A DNA stretch of 64,000 bases from Sutcliffiella sp. FSL R7-0096 (GTDB lineage Bacteria; Bacillota; Bacilli; Bacillales; Bacillaceae_I), in contig NZ_CP152003.1 in the NCBI RefSeq assembly GCF_038595065.1, positions 724,001 through 788,000 on the forward strand, in the 5' to 3' direction. Position 1 is the first letter of the stretch; each line of letters begins with the position of its first letter. The notes beneath the pieces are model-generated. The model did not search any database and was not told the origin of the DNA. It saw nothing but the letters and a program-made list of their open reading frames with translations. Shown here in pieces: positions 41,402-50,237 of this stretch. A program made the position numbers and the translations under genes.

Positions 41402-42691
41402 ATGAAAAAGAAGTTTCATGTTGCTTTTGGGTTATGGTCTTTAGTGATAGTCTTGTTGATGAGCACGACGTTTAATGTATCAGCAAGCGGAAAGAGTACA
41501 GCTAGTGGGGGAAAAGCTGAGTTTGAAGGGTGGTTAACGGAGGTCGCTGATACGAGAGACTTAAATGTCAACCCGGTTGTTACCGGTCAGATCTTGAACT
41601 ATGACGGGGGACAAGCAGCTAAAAACGCTGCCGTTTATCTTCAGGCATGGCCTAGTTCAGAGAAACTTGGTTCGATGAAAGAGGGTGACACATTCGATCT
41701 TGTTCCGATTGCCAAAACAGTAACAGATTCGAAAGGACACTTTAAGCTTAGTATAGACCCAAGTATAGACATATCTGATTTATGGTCTAAAGACGGAATG
41801 ATGGATGTAGACGTTGTTGCTTGGACTGAGTCAGGAACGGTAACGTATAGTTTCACTATCGAACCCACACAAAAGGAAAGTGAAAATAATCCTTTTGGGG
41901 CGCAAGTTGACCACACCACGGGTCAGGTAGTTAATGCTATAGGTGTTAATTTGCTTTTGAACAATCCTGCAGCTTCTACGGTAGTAGGTGAAGAAATAGT
42001 CTCTGAAGTAGATACAGGGCTTTACACAGAGGTAGGAAATAATTCATTACCAGCAGACTTTTCAAACGGCTGTCCTTCCACAGGTACAAAATTAGTTGAG
42101 AATTTAGGGGATCGACTGGTGAATGTTGGCTCCATTCATACAGCAACAAGTGGAAAGAATATGAAATTTACGTATTCTGGCAGTGCTTCCAGTACTTTAG
42201 GTGTCGGTATTTCCGCATCTGGTAAATATGGATCGTTTAGTTCAAGTGGTACTGTTACTAGATCAAGAAGCACTACGACTACATGGCCATGGTACACTTC
42301 AGCCACTTCACGTCATCTAGATACTTACTTTTCATATGGAAAATATTGCACTACTACCCGTAGCCCTGGCCCAAGTTTTTCTTGGTCTGTTAGACCGATC
42401 AAACATGAAGGCGGTACCAATCATCGAAACGTAAGTGTCCCTACAACATCTAGTAGTTACTGTGTACCGTACAGATCAGCTGGAAGTGGCGGAGAAAAGG
42501 CGAGTACCAAAACTATAACATGGTCTAATGGCGCAAAGCTTAGCGGGAAAATTGGAATTGACTTGTCCAGCCAAACCGGATACACAACCAATTCCAAAAT
42601 AGAATATGAATTTAAAACCGCCGGGAGACTTTGCGGTACACATGATAAACCTAATGGGTCCCCGAAACGCTTGGTGATGAGGTCGTTATGA
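41402..42691 (+). CDS. Exported beta-rich protein of unknown function
   Basis: The product is 429 residues. Its signal peptide (KKKFHVAFGLWSLVIVLLMS, cut near VSASG) directs export. After it, about residues 50-150 form a beta-sandwich-like segment (NVNPVVTGQILNYDGGQAAK ... GHFKLSID). From about 210 on the protein is rich in Ser, Thr, Gly and Tyr, with six cysteines (GCPSTG, KYCTTTR, SSYCVPY, RLCGTH). ATG 41402 follows AAGGAGGTTGG. The next gene, a lipoprotein, overlaps its stop by 4 bases. I recognise no family. Confidence 0.7.
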   Translation: MKKKFHVAFGLWSLVIVLLMSTTFNVSASGKSTASGGKAEFEGWLTEVADTRDLNVNPVVTGQILNYDGGQAAKNAAVYLQAWPSSEKLGSMKEGDTFDLVPIAKTVTDSKGHFKLSIDPSIDISDLWSKDGMMDVDVVAWTESGTVTYSFTIEPTQKESENNPFGAQVDHTTGQVVNAIGVNLLLNNPAASTVVGEEIVSEVDTGLYTEVGNNSLPADFSNGCPSTGTKLVENLGDRLVNVGSIHTATSGKNMKFTYSGSASSTLGVGISASGKYGSFSSSGTVTRSRSTTTTWPWYTSATSRHLDTYFSYGKYCTTTRSPGPSFSWSVRPIKHEGGTNHRNVSVPTTSSSYCVPYRSAGSGGEKASTKTITWSNGAKLSGKIGIDLSSQTGYTTNSKIEYEFKTAGRLCGTHDKPNGSPKRLVMRSL

Positions 42692-43242
42692 TTCGAGTAA
42701 AGTCTCTCTTATTGCTCACCTTACTTTTATTCATCAGTGGGTGCACGAACTCAAATCCAGTCGGAAGCAGTTTGAACCTTGGTGAAACACCGGGAATGGA
42801 TTGTGTACCTGGAGGGGATGGAGCAAGCAGAATGTTTGGGGATACATTTCTCATACATGAGGGAGATGAGGAAATTACTATTACTGATATCTCTCTGGTA
42901 AATGCTGATGGCCTGGAACTTAAAGAAGCGGTTCTTGTAAAGCTTAACCATGATGAAGCGCTGCTGGGATTTGGTGAGTGGCCACCAACAGACACCCCAG
43001 AATTCCCACTGCCGGAGAATTGGGATGAGCGGGTAGAAGCGTTTGATGCGAAAATAAAGCCAAATGAGGAATGGAATCTAGTATTTGCTTTAACTTCCAC
43101 TTCTGAAGATACTGCTTCTACTGATGCAATTAAGATCGTATATAAAGACTCAACAGGTGAAACTTTTGAGCAAGAAACACTTATCCGCTATTTCATAACT
43201 TCAAGTACGTGTGAGGAAGTTTTAAAGGCTAACCCTCTGTAG
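42688..43242 (+). CDS. Lipoprotein paired with the exported protein
   Basis: This 184-residue protein has a lipoprotein signal (LLLLTLLLFISGC, lipobox ISGC) and a small acidic beta-rich domain (ITDISLVNADGLELKEAVLV ... WNLVFALTS). Its ATG overlaps the TGA of the exported-protein gene (ATGA), so the two are made together. It may anchor or assist the exported protein at the cell surface. The family is unknown; a terminator follows. Confidence 0.75.
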   Translation: MIRVKSLLLLTLLLFISGCTNSNPVGSSLNLGETPGMDCVPGGDGASRMFGDTFLIHEGDEEITITDISLVNADGLELKEAVLVKLNHDEALLGFGEWPPTDTPEFPLPENWDERVEAFDAKIKPNEEWNLVFALTSTSEDTASTDAIKIVYKDSTGETFEQETLIRYFITSSTCEEVLKANPL

Positions 43243-43245
43243 AAT

Positions 43246-43286
43246 AAAAAGACAGTTTTCACATTTACAGGTGAAAACTGTCTTTT
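43246..43286 (+). terminator. Terminator of the exported-protein operon
   Basis: AAAAGACAGTTTTCAC and GTGAAAACTGTCTTTT form a perfect 16-base-pair stem with an 8-base loop. The T run on each side may serve both strands. Confidence 0.9.
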
Positions 43287-43319
43287 ATTATGTGCCTTAG
43301 AGCATTGGGACGGGCATGA

Positions 43320-46300
43320 TTAGGAGCTTCTCCCTTTTAGCTGCTCCAACACGCTTGGGTCTTTCATTTTCTTATCGTCCGCAAGCATGATGACCTTCGA
43401 TAAAATCTCTGCTGTTTTTGGATCTTCATCTAAGAATGGCAGGAATAGCTTTCCTCTGTGCTGCGAGTGGACTGGTAGGATGTGCAGGCTTCCGCTTGCT
43501 TGTTTGTAGGCCATGGTACTTCCCAGGTGGATAGCGTATTCTCCGAGAATTCCTTTTATGTGTGCGAATTTCCCTTCGATTCTTACATTTTTTATTTTCA
43601 TCAATCTTAGAGATTCCTGCATGATGGCTACTCGCATTTCGATGGTTGTTAGGCTTGCTTCTGGATCTACTCCACCGATATGTGCAACACTTACGACCAA
43701 GTCCACATCTCTCATTGTTTCAGAGAAGATGATTTTTGGAATGTTGCTTAAACTTATGCTTTTATGCGTGTTCCGGTCAAAGAATTCTACCGTCTCAAGG
43801 GTTGGGCTTTCAACATCAGAAGGGGAGAACCAGTCTGCCATTGCATAGATTTTTGCAATGATGTTTTCCTTGTGATAGACCTTTTGCAATCCCTCTTCAT
43901 AGTTGACGGTCCACATGCGATTTTTTAATAAGGCAATCGTTTTCTTTGGCTGAATTTGGTGTCCTGCATAGCGCCTGGATTCTGTTCCTGCCGCTTTTTC
44001 GTCTGCATTTAGTCGGTATAGCTCACGGAATACCTGTTTGAAGGGCTGCTTGATCTGCTGATCGAATAGATATTGCTGGTAGTCACTCCAGCGTCCACTT
44101 TCATATAGGTGAACCGGATGGGCGATGGTTATCTTATCGTCTGATTCAAGCTGATAGCTTTCCCCTGTTGGAGCTTGAAACGCTTCCCCGGAGAAGAAGC
44201 CAATTTTGTCATCTGCCTTGAACACAAGCTTTTCCACAAGTGGTGCAACCACTGGGTTTTTAATCATGTTACTTAGCTCTTTTAGGGTGAAGGGTGTTTC
44301 TAGCTCCATAGAGCGTTCGAGCTCTGTTTTTGCCCGGCTATATTGCTCCTTCAGCGCTTTGTTTACTTCTTTGAGCTCTAAGATGTATGCATGCTTTTTA
44401 AATTTTGATGGGACGGATTTCAGCTCTTTATTATTTTTGATAACCTTGATGTCACCTTTGCCGTTTCCATCAATAACTAGCTGAACGGTGATATCATCGA
44501 TCTCCACCGGCTCTAAGAAGTAGATGACCTCTTCCATCTTCCGCGCTTCCATATCCCAGCGAAGTCTTGTTACATCCTTATACCCGGCATTTCGGGCAAG
44601 GTTATCAAGTGCAATTGCGACAATCTTTGCTTCACTTGCACGCCGTTGTGCGCCGAATTGCTTGCTTTCTTTTAAAAACTTCTGTATAAATTCGTAGCGC
44701 TCGAGGATATCATTTGTGTTGGCTTTTTCAAAAGGGATCAAGCTATAGCAGAGAAGGTGATCCTTGTTTCGCTTCGTTTCAACGGAGGTTTTCATGTCCG
44801 CCAAAGTCAGCTTGCCAAGTGTCGCATCAGCAAAAAATTGGGCTCTGCGATGGTTGGCTCCCGAGGAAATATATTTTGCACAATCATATAATATAGCGAA
44901 GCGCTCCTCGCCTAATTGCCCGTAAGCTTCTTTGAACCAATCGATATCAAAGGCACCGTCATGAAATTCCTCTGGTGTAATTGGTGAGTAATGCGCAACC
45001 TTCGTTTCTTTTTCGGCGGAGAAGGCTTCATTTGTATGCGCATGGAAATACCATGCTGCACTCTTTAAACCGTCCCATTTTAAATAGGCTGCTACAATGT
45101 CCAGCCATTGTGGAGCATACATGGCCGCCTCAAGTAGGCGTTTGTCAGAGATTTTCTTATCTTTTAGAAGCTGTCTCAACAGCTCCTCGTTTTCGCCTTC
45201 CTTTGGATGACAGACCTGTAGTAAGTGGCTAAAGGATTCCTTTTTTGTCCTATTCAGACTGTCATAATAATAGAAATAGCCTCGGACAAACGCTTCCTTA
45301 TCAAGACCTGTTAATATCGTAATAAAATACTCCATGCCCTCGTAATACTGGATTCTCGTTGCAAGTGTGGTGACCTCTGTTTGGAGGTCACCACGCTTTA
45401 GTTCCATCTCAAGGATACGAGCGATGACTTTTTCTCTTATCGGCTCAATGGAAGGAGGCATTTTTGTTGTGTCCGTCGTCGTTCTTGTTAACTCAAAGAT
45501 GTAATCTTTACTATTTTCTCTTCCTAATAGTGCTTTGGTAAGCTCGGTATCCTTGATAAGCCCCAAATCATAGGCTCGCACTAGCTTTTCAAGGGATGGA
45601 CCAAATCGTTTGAAGTTATTTATCGTGTAAAGTTTATATAATAGTAGGAAGTAGGTTTTATAAGATGCATCATCATACACATTTGCTTTAGCCCAGTCTA
45701 GCCATGGGTTTGTAATAAGCTGATACATCTGACGCTCAGAATGCTGCTTCTCTTCAGGGATAGATTCCATCATCGTATGAAGCATGCCGCTTACTGTTAC
45801 GAAAACCTCTTCCTTGTTTAGTTCCTGGAAATAAGACGAGACAATTTCGTTTATCTGACTATAATAAGGTAGCTCTGGGGCAAAGGTATAAAAGACTTTT
45901 ACCTTTTCTAATGGATATACGCTATCAAGAAACTCCTTGCGCCAATCATTTGGCGTTATATAGTCATCCATTTCCCATCTGCTAACCCTTTTATAGCGGT
46001 AGCGATAGACAATATCCAGACTGATCATACTATTTAGCTCGATAAGCTCATGTGTAGTGATTTGTATCGTTTTAAAGAAGTCACGCCACACCTCAGCAAG
46101 AGGCAGGTCATCTATTCCTTCCCGTTTTTCATGGGTCTCGTTGGTGTGATTGCGTGTGAGTGTTTCGCCGACTAAATGCGTTTCCTTATAACCGTACCAT
46201 TCGACTTCATATTGGTGCTCGCGATGCTCGTGAATCAACTCCGAAAGACTTGTTAGAATTTCTCGGATTCTTGTGAAGTCGGTCGAAAACACATTATTGG

Positions 46301-48224
46301 CTGCGACATTTGGAATAGGTACTTTAGGCAATTCCCATTGTTCTTCTGGATCGTATAGACCAAAACCATTCTTTAGGCTATATTCCTCTTTTGTTGATAG
46401 CTTGTCTATTAACAGCTTTTCTTTTCCCGTCGGCGATTTGATTATCTTGCTTTTGTCCCTTACCATTCTGAACTTTTCCTGTGAGGCTTCTTTTAGCTCT
46501 GAGATCATTTCTAGTCCGCCGACCCGTTGCAGTTCACTTTTACTTGTTAAAAGTCGGTCCAGTGATGCATCTAGTTTTTCGTTTTCTAGCGTGAGTAAAA
46601 GCTTTAAAGCACTTTGCCGGAGACTTCCTGTTTTTAATTTAAGTATGGCTTCCACTTTTACTATTTCTTCAGGTGCCAGCGTTAAGTTTAGGATCCGCGT
46701 CATAGCCTTTTCACGGTTGCTCATGCTTTTATCCGATAAGCATGTAAAAATATACTCGCGTTGAGTAGGGTTGGATGGATTTGTTGTAAAGCAATCAAGT
46801 AAATAGCCTCTTGTATCTGCGCTGTACCTGTCTTTATTCTCGATGAGCTGCTTGATGAGATCCTCATCCATATCATAAGCAGTAAGATAAAGCATTTTCT
46901 GTACAATAGAGTCAGCAGAGTAAGCTATCTCCATTCCATTGAAAGCTCTGGATTTGATGGTGATGTCTTTATTCGGAGCCTTGTCTAGCATGACTTTAAA
47001 AAGATTGAACTGTCGTAGTCTCTCGGCCTTCTCTTCCAGTTGAGGAATGCGTTCGAACTCGATTTTATAATTATATTGATCAGTCTTCCGGTTCCAGTTA
47101 TACGAAAAATAACATTCATACGTATAGTTAGTGAGCAGAAAGTATTGGAGCTCACGATCGGTTTCATGCAGATGCTTGGACGCGATCGTGTATTTGAGCA
47201 GATCGTTCTGACTCTGAGAGAGCATGGATTGAGCGACTATCTTATGGTAGGTTTCGCCTGTATTCATCACCTCTATTACCAGGTCGGTGAGGTCATCCTC
47301 CTCGATTACTGCACTTGCCCACAGGCTTGTGTACATCTTGTTCAAATTATCACTCTTTAACCACTTTTTGCGGAGGTCAGGATTTGTCAGGCTATCATGA
47401 ATGTATTGAACCACTTGCTTAGTGACACGGGCTTGTTCCGCTTCGAGTGTTAAGCCCGTCCACACGTCGATTGCTCTAACAACAGAGCTGTATCGGATTA
47501 GGTTGTTGTCAAGGATAACATTAAGCAGGTGCGTTGTTGCCTCTAATGTGCCTTCATCCATTGTTTCAACAATGCTTTGTCGGAGTCCTTCTTGAAGTCT
47601 CGCTGCCACAAGGAGGTCCCCGATGATGGTATAAGCTTCTTCCCGATGGCTAAGCAACATGCCTTTTATCATTTCTCTTGTCAGGAGGGCAGTGTTGTTG
47701 TCACCATAGATGATTTCTTTAAGTGAGCTTAGAACATTGGCGTTTTGCTCATCTAGCTCATAAGCGATGATATCACTGATCACTTGGTTGTTTATGTCAA
47801 GGTTCCGGTTTGTAAGAATGTCCAGGATAGTGACGCGATGCTTGGCCAGATCATGGAGGGATGCGAATTTTTCAATGACTCTATTTAAATGAACTGTTAA
47901 ATTTTTGGTGCGGAATGGTCTCCGATCATAGCCTGTTGAGTAGGGATACTCTGTTGCGTGATGGATGATGTATTGCATGACATTCGCATGGTAATCGCCG
48001 AGTAAGTTCCGAGTAAAGTCCACTAGCCGCTTGAGCTTGTCTTGGTCGGTTTCTTCTTGGGTGTTGAGTGTTTTAGTAATACGGCGAGCATGTCGACCCT
48101 GGTCATACTCGTCCGTTTGCATATATTTCAGAAGGTGTCTAGCTATCTTTTGATCCTGTTCATTTAGTGTTGCAATGTTTGCTTCATAATCTATTAAATA
48201 GATTTCGCTTGATTTTAATGTCAT
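43320..48224 (-). CDS. DUF4132-family giant cytoplasmic protein
   Basis: This 1634-residue protein has no signal peptide or membrane helix. The N-terminal 700 residues are helix repeats (ARM/HEAT-like), as in DUF5724. The C-terminal third has DUF4132 landmarks: GEERFAILYDCAKYISSGANHRRAQFFADATLG, ALLCYSLIP-type KDHLLCYSLIPF, RYEFIQKFLKESKQFGAQRRA, and LDNLARNAGYKDVTRLRWDME. E. coli MolR is a distant relative. The function is unknown. A small gene lies 60 bases upstream on the same strand and probably shares its transcript. Confidence 0.85.
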   Translation of the reverse strand: MTLKSSEIYLIDYEANIATLNEQDQKIARHLLKYMQTDEYDQGRHARRITKTLNTQEETDQDKLKRLVDFTRNLLGDYHANVMQYIIHHATEYPYSTGYDRRPFRTKNLTVHLNRVIEKFASLHDLAKHRVTILDILTNRNLDINNQVISDIIAYELDEQNANVLSSLKEIIYGDNNTALLTREMIKGMLLSHREEAYTIIGDLLVAARLQEGLRQSIVETMDEGTLEATTHLLNVILDNNLIRYSSVVRAIDVWTGLTLEAEQARVTKQVVQYIHDSLTNPDLRKKWLKSDNLNKMYTSLWASAVIEEDDLTDLVIEVMNTGETYHKIVAQSMLSQSQNDLLKYTIASKHLHETDRELQYFLLTNYTYECYFSYNWNRKTDQYNYKIEFERIPQLEEKAERLRQFNLFKVMLDKAPNKDITIKSRAFNGMEIAYSADSIVQKMLYLTAYDMDEDLIKQLIENKDRYSADTRGYLLDCFTTNPSNPTQREYIFTCLSDKSMSNREKAMTRILNLTLAPEEIVKVEAILKLKTGSLRQSALKLLLTLENEKLDASLDRLLTSKSELQRVGGLEMISELKEASQEKFRMVRDKSKIIKSPTGKEKLLIDKLSTKEEYSLKNGFGLYDPEEQWELPKVPIPNVAANNVFSTDFTRIREILTSLSELIHEHREHQYEVEWYGYKETHLVGETLTRNHTNETHEKREGIDDLPLAEVWRDFFKTIQITTHELIELNSMISLDIVYRYRYKRVSRWEMDDYITPNDWRKEFLDSVYPLEKVKVFYTFAPELPYYSQINEIVSSYFQELNKEEVFVTVSGMLHTMMESIPEEKQHSERQMYQLITNPWLDWAKANVYDDASYKTYFLLLYKLYTINNFKRFGPSLEKLVRAYDLGLIKDTELTKALLGRENSKDYIFELTRTTTDTTKMPPSIEPIREKVIARILEMELKRGDLQTEVTTLATRIQYYEGMEYFITILTGLDKEAFVRGYFYYYDSLNRTKKESFSHLLQVCHPKEGENEELLRQLLKDKKISDKRLLEAAMYAPQWLDIVAAYLKWDGLKSAAWYFHAHTNEAFSAEKETKVAHYSPITPEEFHDGAFDIDWFKEAYGQLGEERFAILYDCAKYISSGANHRRAQFFADATLGKLTLADMKTSVETKRNKDHLLCYSLIPFEKANTNDILERYEFIQKFLKESKQFGAQRRASEAKIVAIALDNLARNAGYKDVTRLRWDMEARKMEEVIYFLEPVEIDDITVQLVIDGNGKGDIKVIKNNKELKSVPSKFKKHAYILELKEVNKALKEQYSRAKTELERSMELETPFTLKELSNMIKNPVVAPLVEKLVFKADDKIGFFSGEAFQAPTGESYQLESDDKITIAHPVHLYESGRWSDYQQYLFDQQIKQPFKQVFRELYRLNADEKAAGTESRRYAGHQIQPKKTIALLKNRMWTVNYEEGLQKVYHKENIIAKIYAMADWFSPSDVESPTLETVEFFDRNTHKSISLSNIPKIIFSETMRDVDLVVSVAHIGGVDPEASLTTIEMRVAIMQESLRLMKIKNVRIEGKFAHIKGILGEYAIHLGSTMAYKQASGSLHILPVHSQHRGKLFLPFLDEDPKTAEILSKVIMLADDKKMKDPSVLEQLKGRSS

Positions 48225-48283
48225 CCCGTATTCTCCTTTTTGTAGCCTACTGGTATAAAAATTGAGAAATTATTTGATGCTGA

Positions 48284-48709
48284 TTACCACATTCGGCCTG
48301 TGAGCATGGTCAGGCGTATGAATACAACTTCCGCCCCGTCTGGTACTTCTAGTGTAGTATCTAATTGCTCCGCCTCTTCGTCATTTATAAACACTCGGTA
48401 TAAGCCATCTTCAAAAGCTTGGATGGCGGTTTCGATAGCTTTAGCATGATTTGCTTGCTTGTCGCTATATAGTGCTTGGAAGCCTACTTTCCCAGTTTCG
48501 GCCTGCTGCTCGATATCGGAAGGTGATAGGAAATGTAAAAATGGTGTTTCCGGATTGCTAGCCTTCTTGTTGAAATGTTCCACGTTTTTCGTTACGACTT
48601 GAGTAATGAGTTCTCTTAGGGTGTGTGGTTTTTGAGGCAGTTCATAGGGTTTTTTTGTGATAAAATTTTTACGTTTTGCTATGGATTTTAGTGATAGGTA
48701 TATGTTCAT
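48284..48709 (-). CDS. Small partner of the DUF4132 protein
   Basis: The product is about 141 residues and starts MNIYLSLKSIAKRKNFITKK. It has a helical part near TLRELITQVVTKNVEHFNKK and ends in a strand-rich tail with VPDGAEVVFIRLTMLTGRMW. ATG 48709 follows GGGGGA; an ATG eight codons upstream has no ribosome site. It precedes the DUF4132 gene on the same strand by 60 bases and is likely a functional partner. No family is recognised with confidence. Confidence 0.7.
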   Translation of the reverse strand: MNIYLSLKSIAKRKNFITKKPYELPQKPHTLRELITQVVTKNVEHFNKKASNPETPFLHFLSPSDIEQQAETGKVGFQALYSDKQANHAKAIETAIQAFEDGLYRVFINDEEAEQLDTTLEVPDGAEVVFIRLTMLTGRMW

Positions 48710-48876
48710 AAACGGATTCCCCCGATTCTTCATTAGTTACTATTCTATAAAGGTTAGAATAATCCTTTTAAGTATGGGACGAAGAACAAAAGGACTTCTA
48801 CTCTAGTTTAATATAGAAGTAACAGGGAAGCAGTTTAGTATAGGATGAGTCTCTCCTAAATACTCCATTGGAAGTG

Positions 48877-49443
48877 ATGGCTGTGAGGAATTCAACTCTT
48901 AAACCAGATAGTAAAGTTGTCGGCACAGATCAAACCGCCTTGGATTTTTGGCAGTGGGGATTTTCAGACATACTAACGAATAATCTCAGAGGTGTGTTTG
49001 CAGAGTTTCTAGTTGGGACAGCACTAGGGTGTCTGGACCAACCGCGTGTAGAATGGGATTCGTTTGATTTAGTTTATCAGGATAAGAAAATTGAAGTGAA
49101 GTCTTCAGCTTACATTCAGGCATGGCATAAGGATCGGTATTCCAACATCAGTTTTACGATTGGTGCCAAGAAGGAATACGATTATGTAACAAATACGTAT
49201 AGTGCTACAGCAAAAAGGTCTGCAGATTTATATGTGTTTTGTTTGCTTAAGGAAAAAGATACAAATGAGGTTAATCCATTAAATACAGCGCATTGGGAGT
49301 TTTATGTGGTTTCAACAAAGGAACTGGACTTACATTTCCCACACCAGAAAACCATCTCCTTGGCTTCACTGCAACGAATAGCTAAACCCTACTCATATGA
49401 TGGGATAAAAGGGGCAGTAATGCTGCTTGATTGTGAACTATAG
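48877..49443 (+). CDS. Orphan PD-(D/E)XK-nuclease-like protein
   Basis: The product is about 188 residues. The central part WDSFDLVYQDKKIEVKSSAYIQ has the D-x(n)-E-x-K pattern of PD-(D/E)XK nucleases (Asp, then Glu-Val-Lys). GVFAEFLVGTAL is a possible N-terminal core helix. The C-terminal half holds strands (ADLYVFCLLK, WEFYVVSTKE). Such proteins are often restriction-type or repair nucleases, but no partner methylase is nearby. The start is uncertain (TTG 48868, ATG 48877 or GTG 48883). A terminator follows. Confidence 0.6.
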   Translation: MAVRNSTLKPDSKVVGTDQTALDFWQWGFSDILTNNLRGVFAEFLVGTALGCLDQPRVEWDSFDLVYQDKKIEVKSSAYIQAWHKDRYSNISFTIGAKKEYDYVTNTYSATAKRSADLYVFCLLKEKDTNEVNPLNTAHWEFYVVSTKELDLHFPHQKTISLASLQRIAKPYSYDGIKGAVMLLDCEL

Positions 49444-49444
49444 T

Positions 49445-49468
49445 GGGTCTAGGAACTTGTTCCCTATA
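49445..49468. repeat. REP-like palindromic element, copy 2
   Basis: GGGTCTAGGAACTTGTTCCC is a small hairpin (GGAAC/GTTCC) related to the element at 39647-39669. It lies directly after the stop codon of the nuclease-like gene. Confidence 0.4.
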
Positions 49469-49479
49469 GTTGAAAATGA

Positions 49480-49511
49480 AAAAGGATCACCCAATTTGGA
49501 TGATCCTTTTG
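49480..49511 (+). terminator. Terminator of the nuclease-like gene
   Basis: AAAAGGATCA and TGATCCTTTT form a perfect 10-base-pair stem around an 11-base loop, with TGTTATT following. Confidence 0.85.
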
Positions 49512-49546
49512 TTATTCTATTAAAGCCCTTTTTGTTCGAAACTTTA

Positions 49547-49706
49547 TTATAGACCTACTTCGTCCACAGCATAAGTGGCATCAGCATTACTGAAACCTTC
49601 ATATCCTAACCGTGCGATTAAGCCACTTCTTGAAAAAGCAGTGTAATTCAAGTAATCTTTAGACATTTTTACTGCTTGGGTTTGTGACATCGTTTCAGCA
49701 TTTCTT
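49547..49706 (-). pseudogene. C-terminal fragment of an Ltp-type surface lipoprotein gene
   Basis: On the minus strand the frame MSQTQAVKMSKDYLNYTAFS, then GLIARLGYEGFSNADATYAVD ends with TAA at 49547-49549. The repeat A-x-K-x-S-x-x-Y-L-x-x-x-x-FSRxGLIxxLxYEGFSxxDAT matches the C-terminal repeats of host-cell surface-exposed Ltp lipoproteins. No signal peptide or lipobox is present. The open frame stops making sense at about 49706, where an unrelated gene fragment begins. Confidence 0.6.
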
Positions 49707-49974
49707 GCTGCTTGACCCTGAAAAACTTGATAAAAATGTAACAGCCTTTATTCTATTTGATACAAAACAAGGGAAGAAATTCATGGATTTTTGCAAAGAA
49801 CATCCGGTCGTAGTAGAGTGCCATAGATTAGCTGGCCAGTACAGTTATTTAGTTAAGGTGGTTGCGGAATCAGTGAAGATACTCGAGGAGTTCATTGATG
49901 CTACGTTACCTTTTGGAGAGCCGTCTACTTTGATAAAACTATCTTCTGTAGTGGAGTTTAAACCGGTGATTTAA
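49705..49974 (+). pseudogene. Truncated Lrp/AsnC-family regulator (ligand domain only)
   Basis: From about LLDPEKLDKNVTAFILFD the frame reads as the AsnC/Lrp ligand-binding (RAM) domain: FCKEHPVVVECHRLAGQYSY, LVKVVAESVKILEEFIDATL, and TLIKLSSVVEFKPVI at the end. The DNA-binding helix-turn-helix that must precede it is absent. The upstream bases (49684-49704) are unrelated and belong to the Ltp fragment. A deletion has removed the 5' half. Confidence 0.65.
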
Positions 49975-50237
49975 GGGTATGCCTCATGTGGTGTTCTGAG
50001 GGCTAACACTCATGACGATGAAATTTGCCGGTATTGCCATAAATACAGAAGCTAACAAGGATGTCCAGAATGTCTTAAGAATTGATATTCTGATACCCTT
50101 GTTTTTATTTATGTCTTAAAAACATATATATTTCGTTTCTCTAAAAAAAATGACTTGATGGAATTTTGCAAAAATAATATCTCGTAAAATGTCGATACAA
50201 TGAAACTATTAAAGGAGAGGAAGAGGGGAAAAGAAAA

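Noticed and set aside
46273-46764. Plus-strand frames of up to 163 residues inside the DUF4132 gene
   Set aside because: They are antisense shadows in a long gene with biased codon use and have no ribosome sites.
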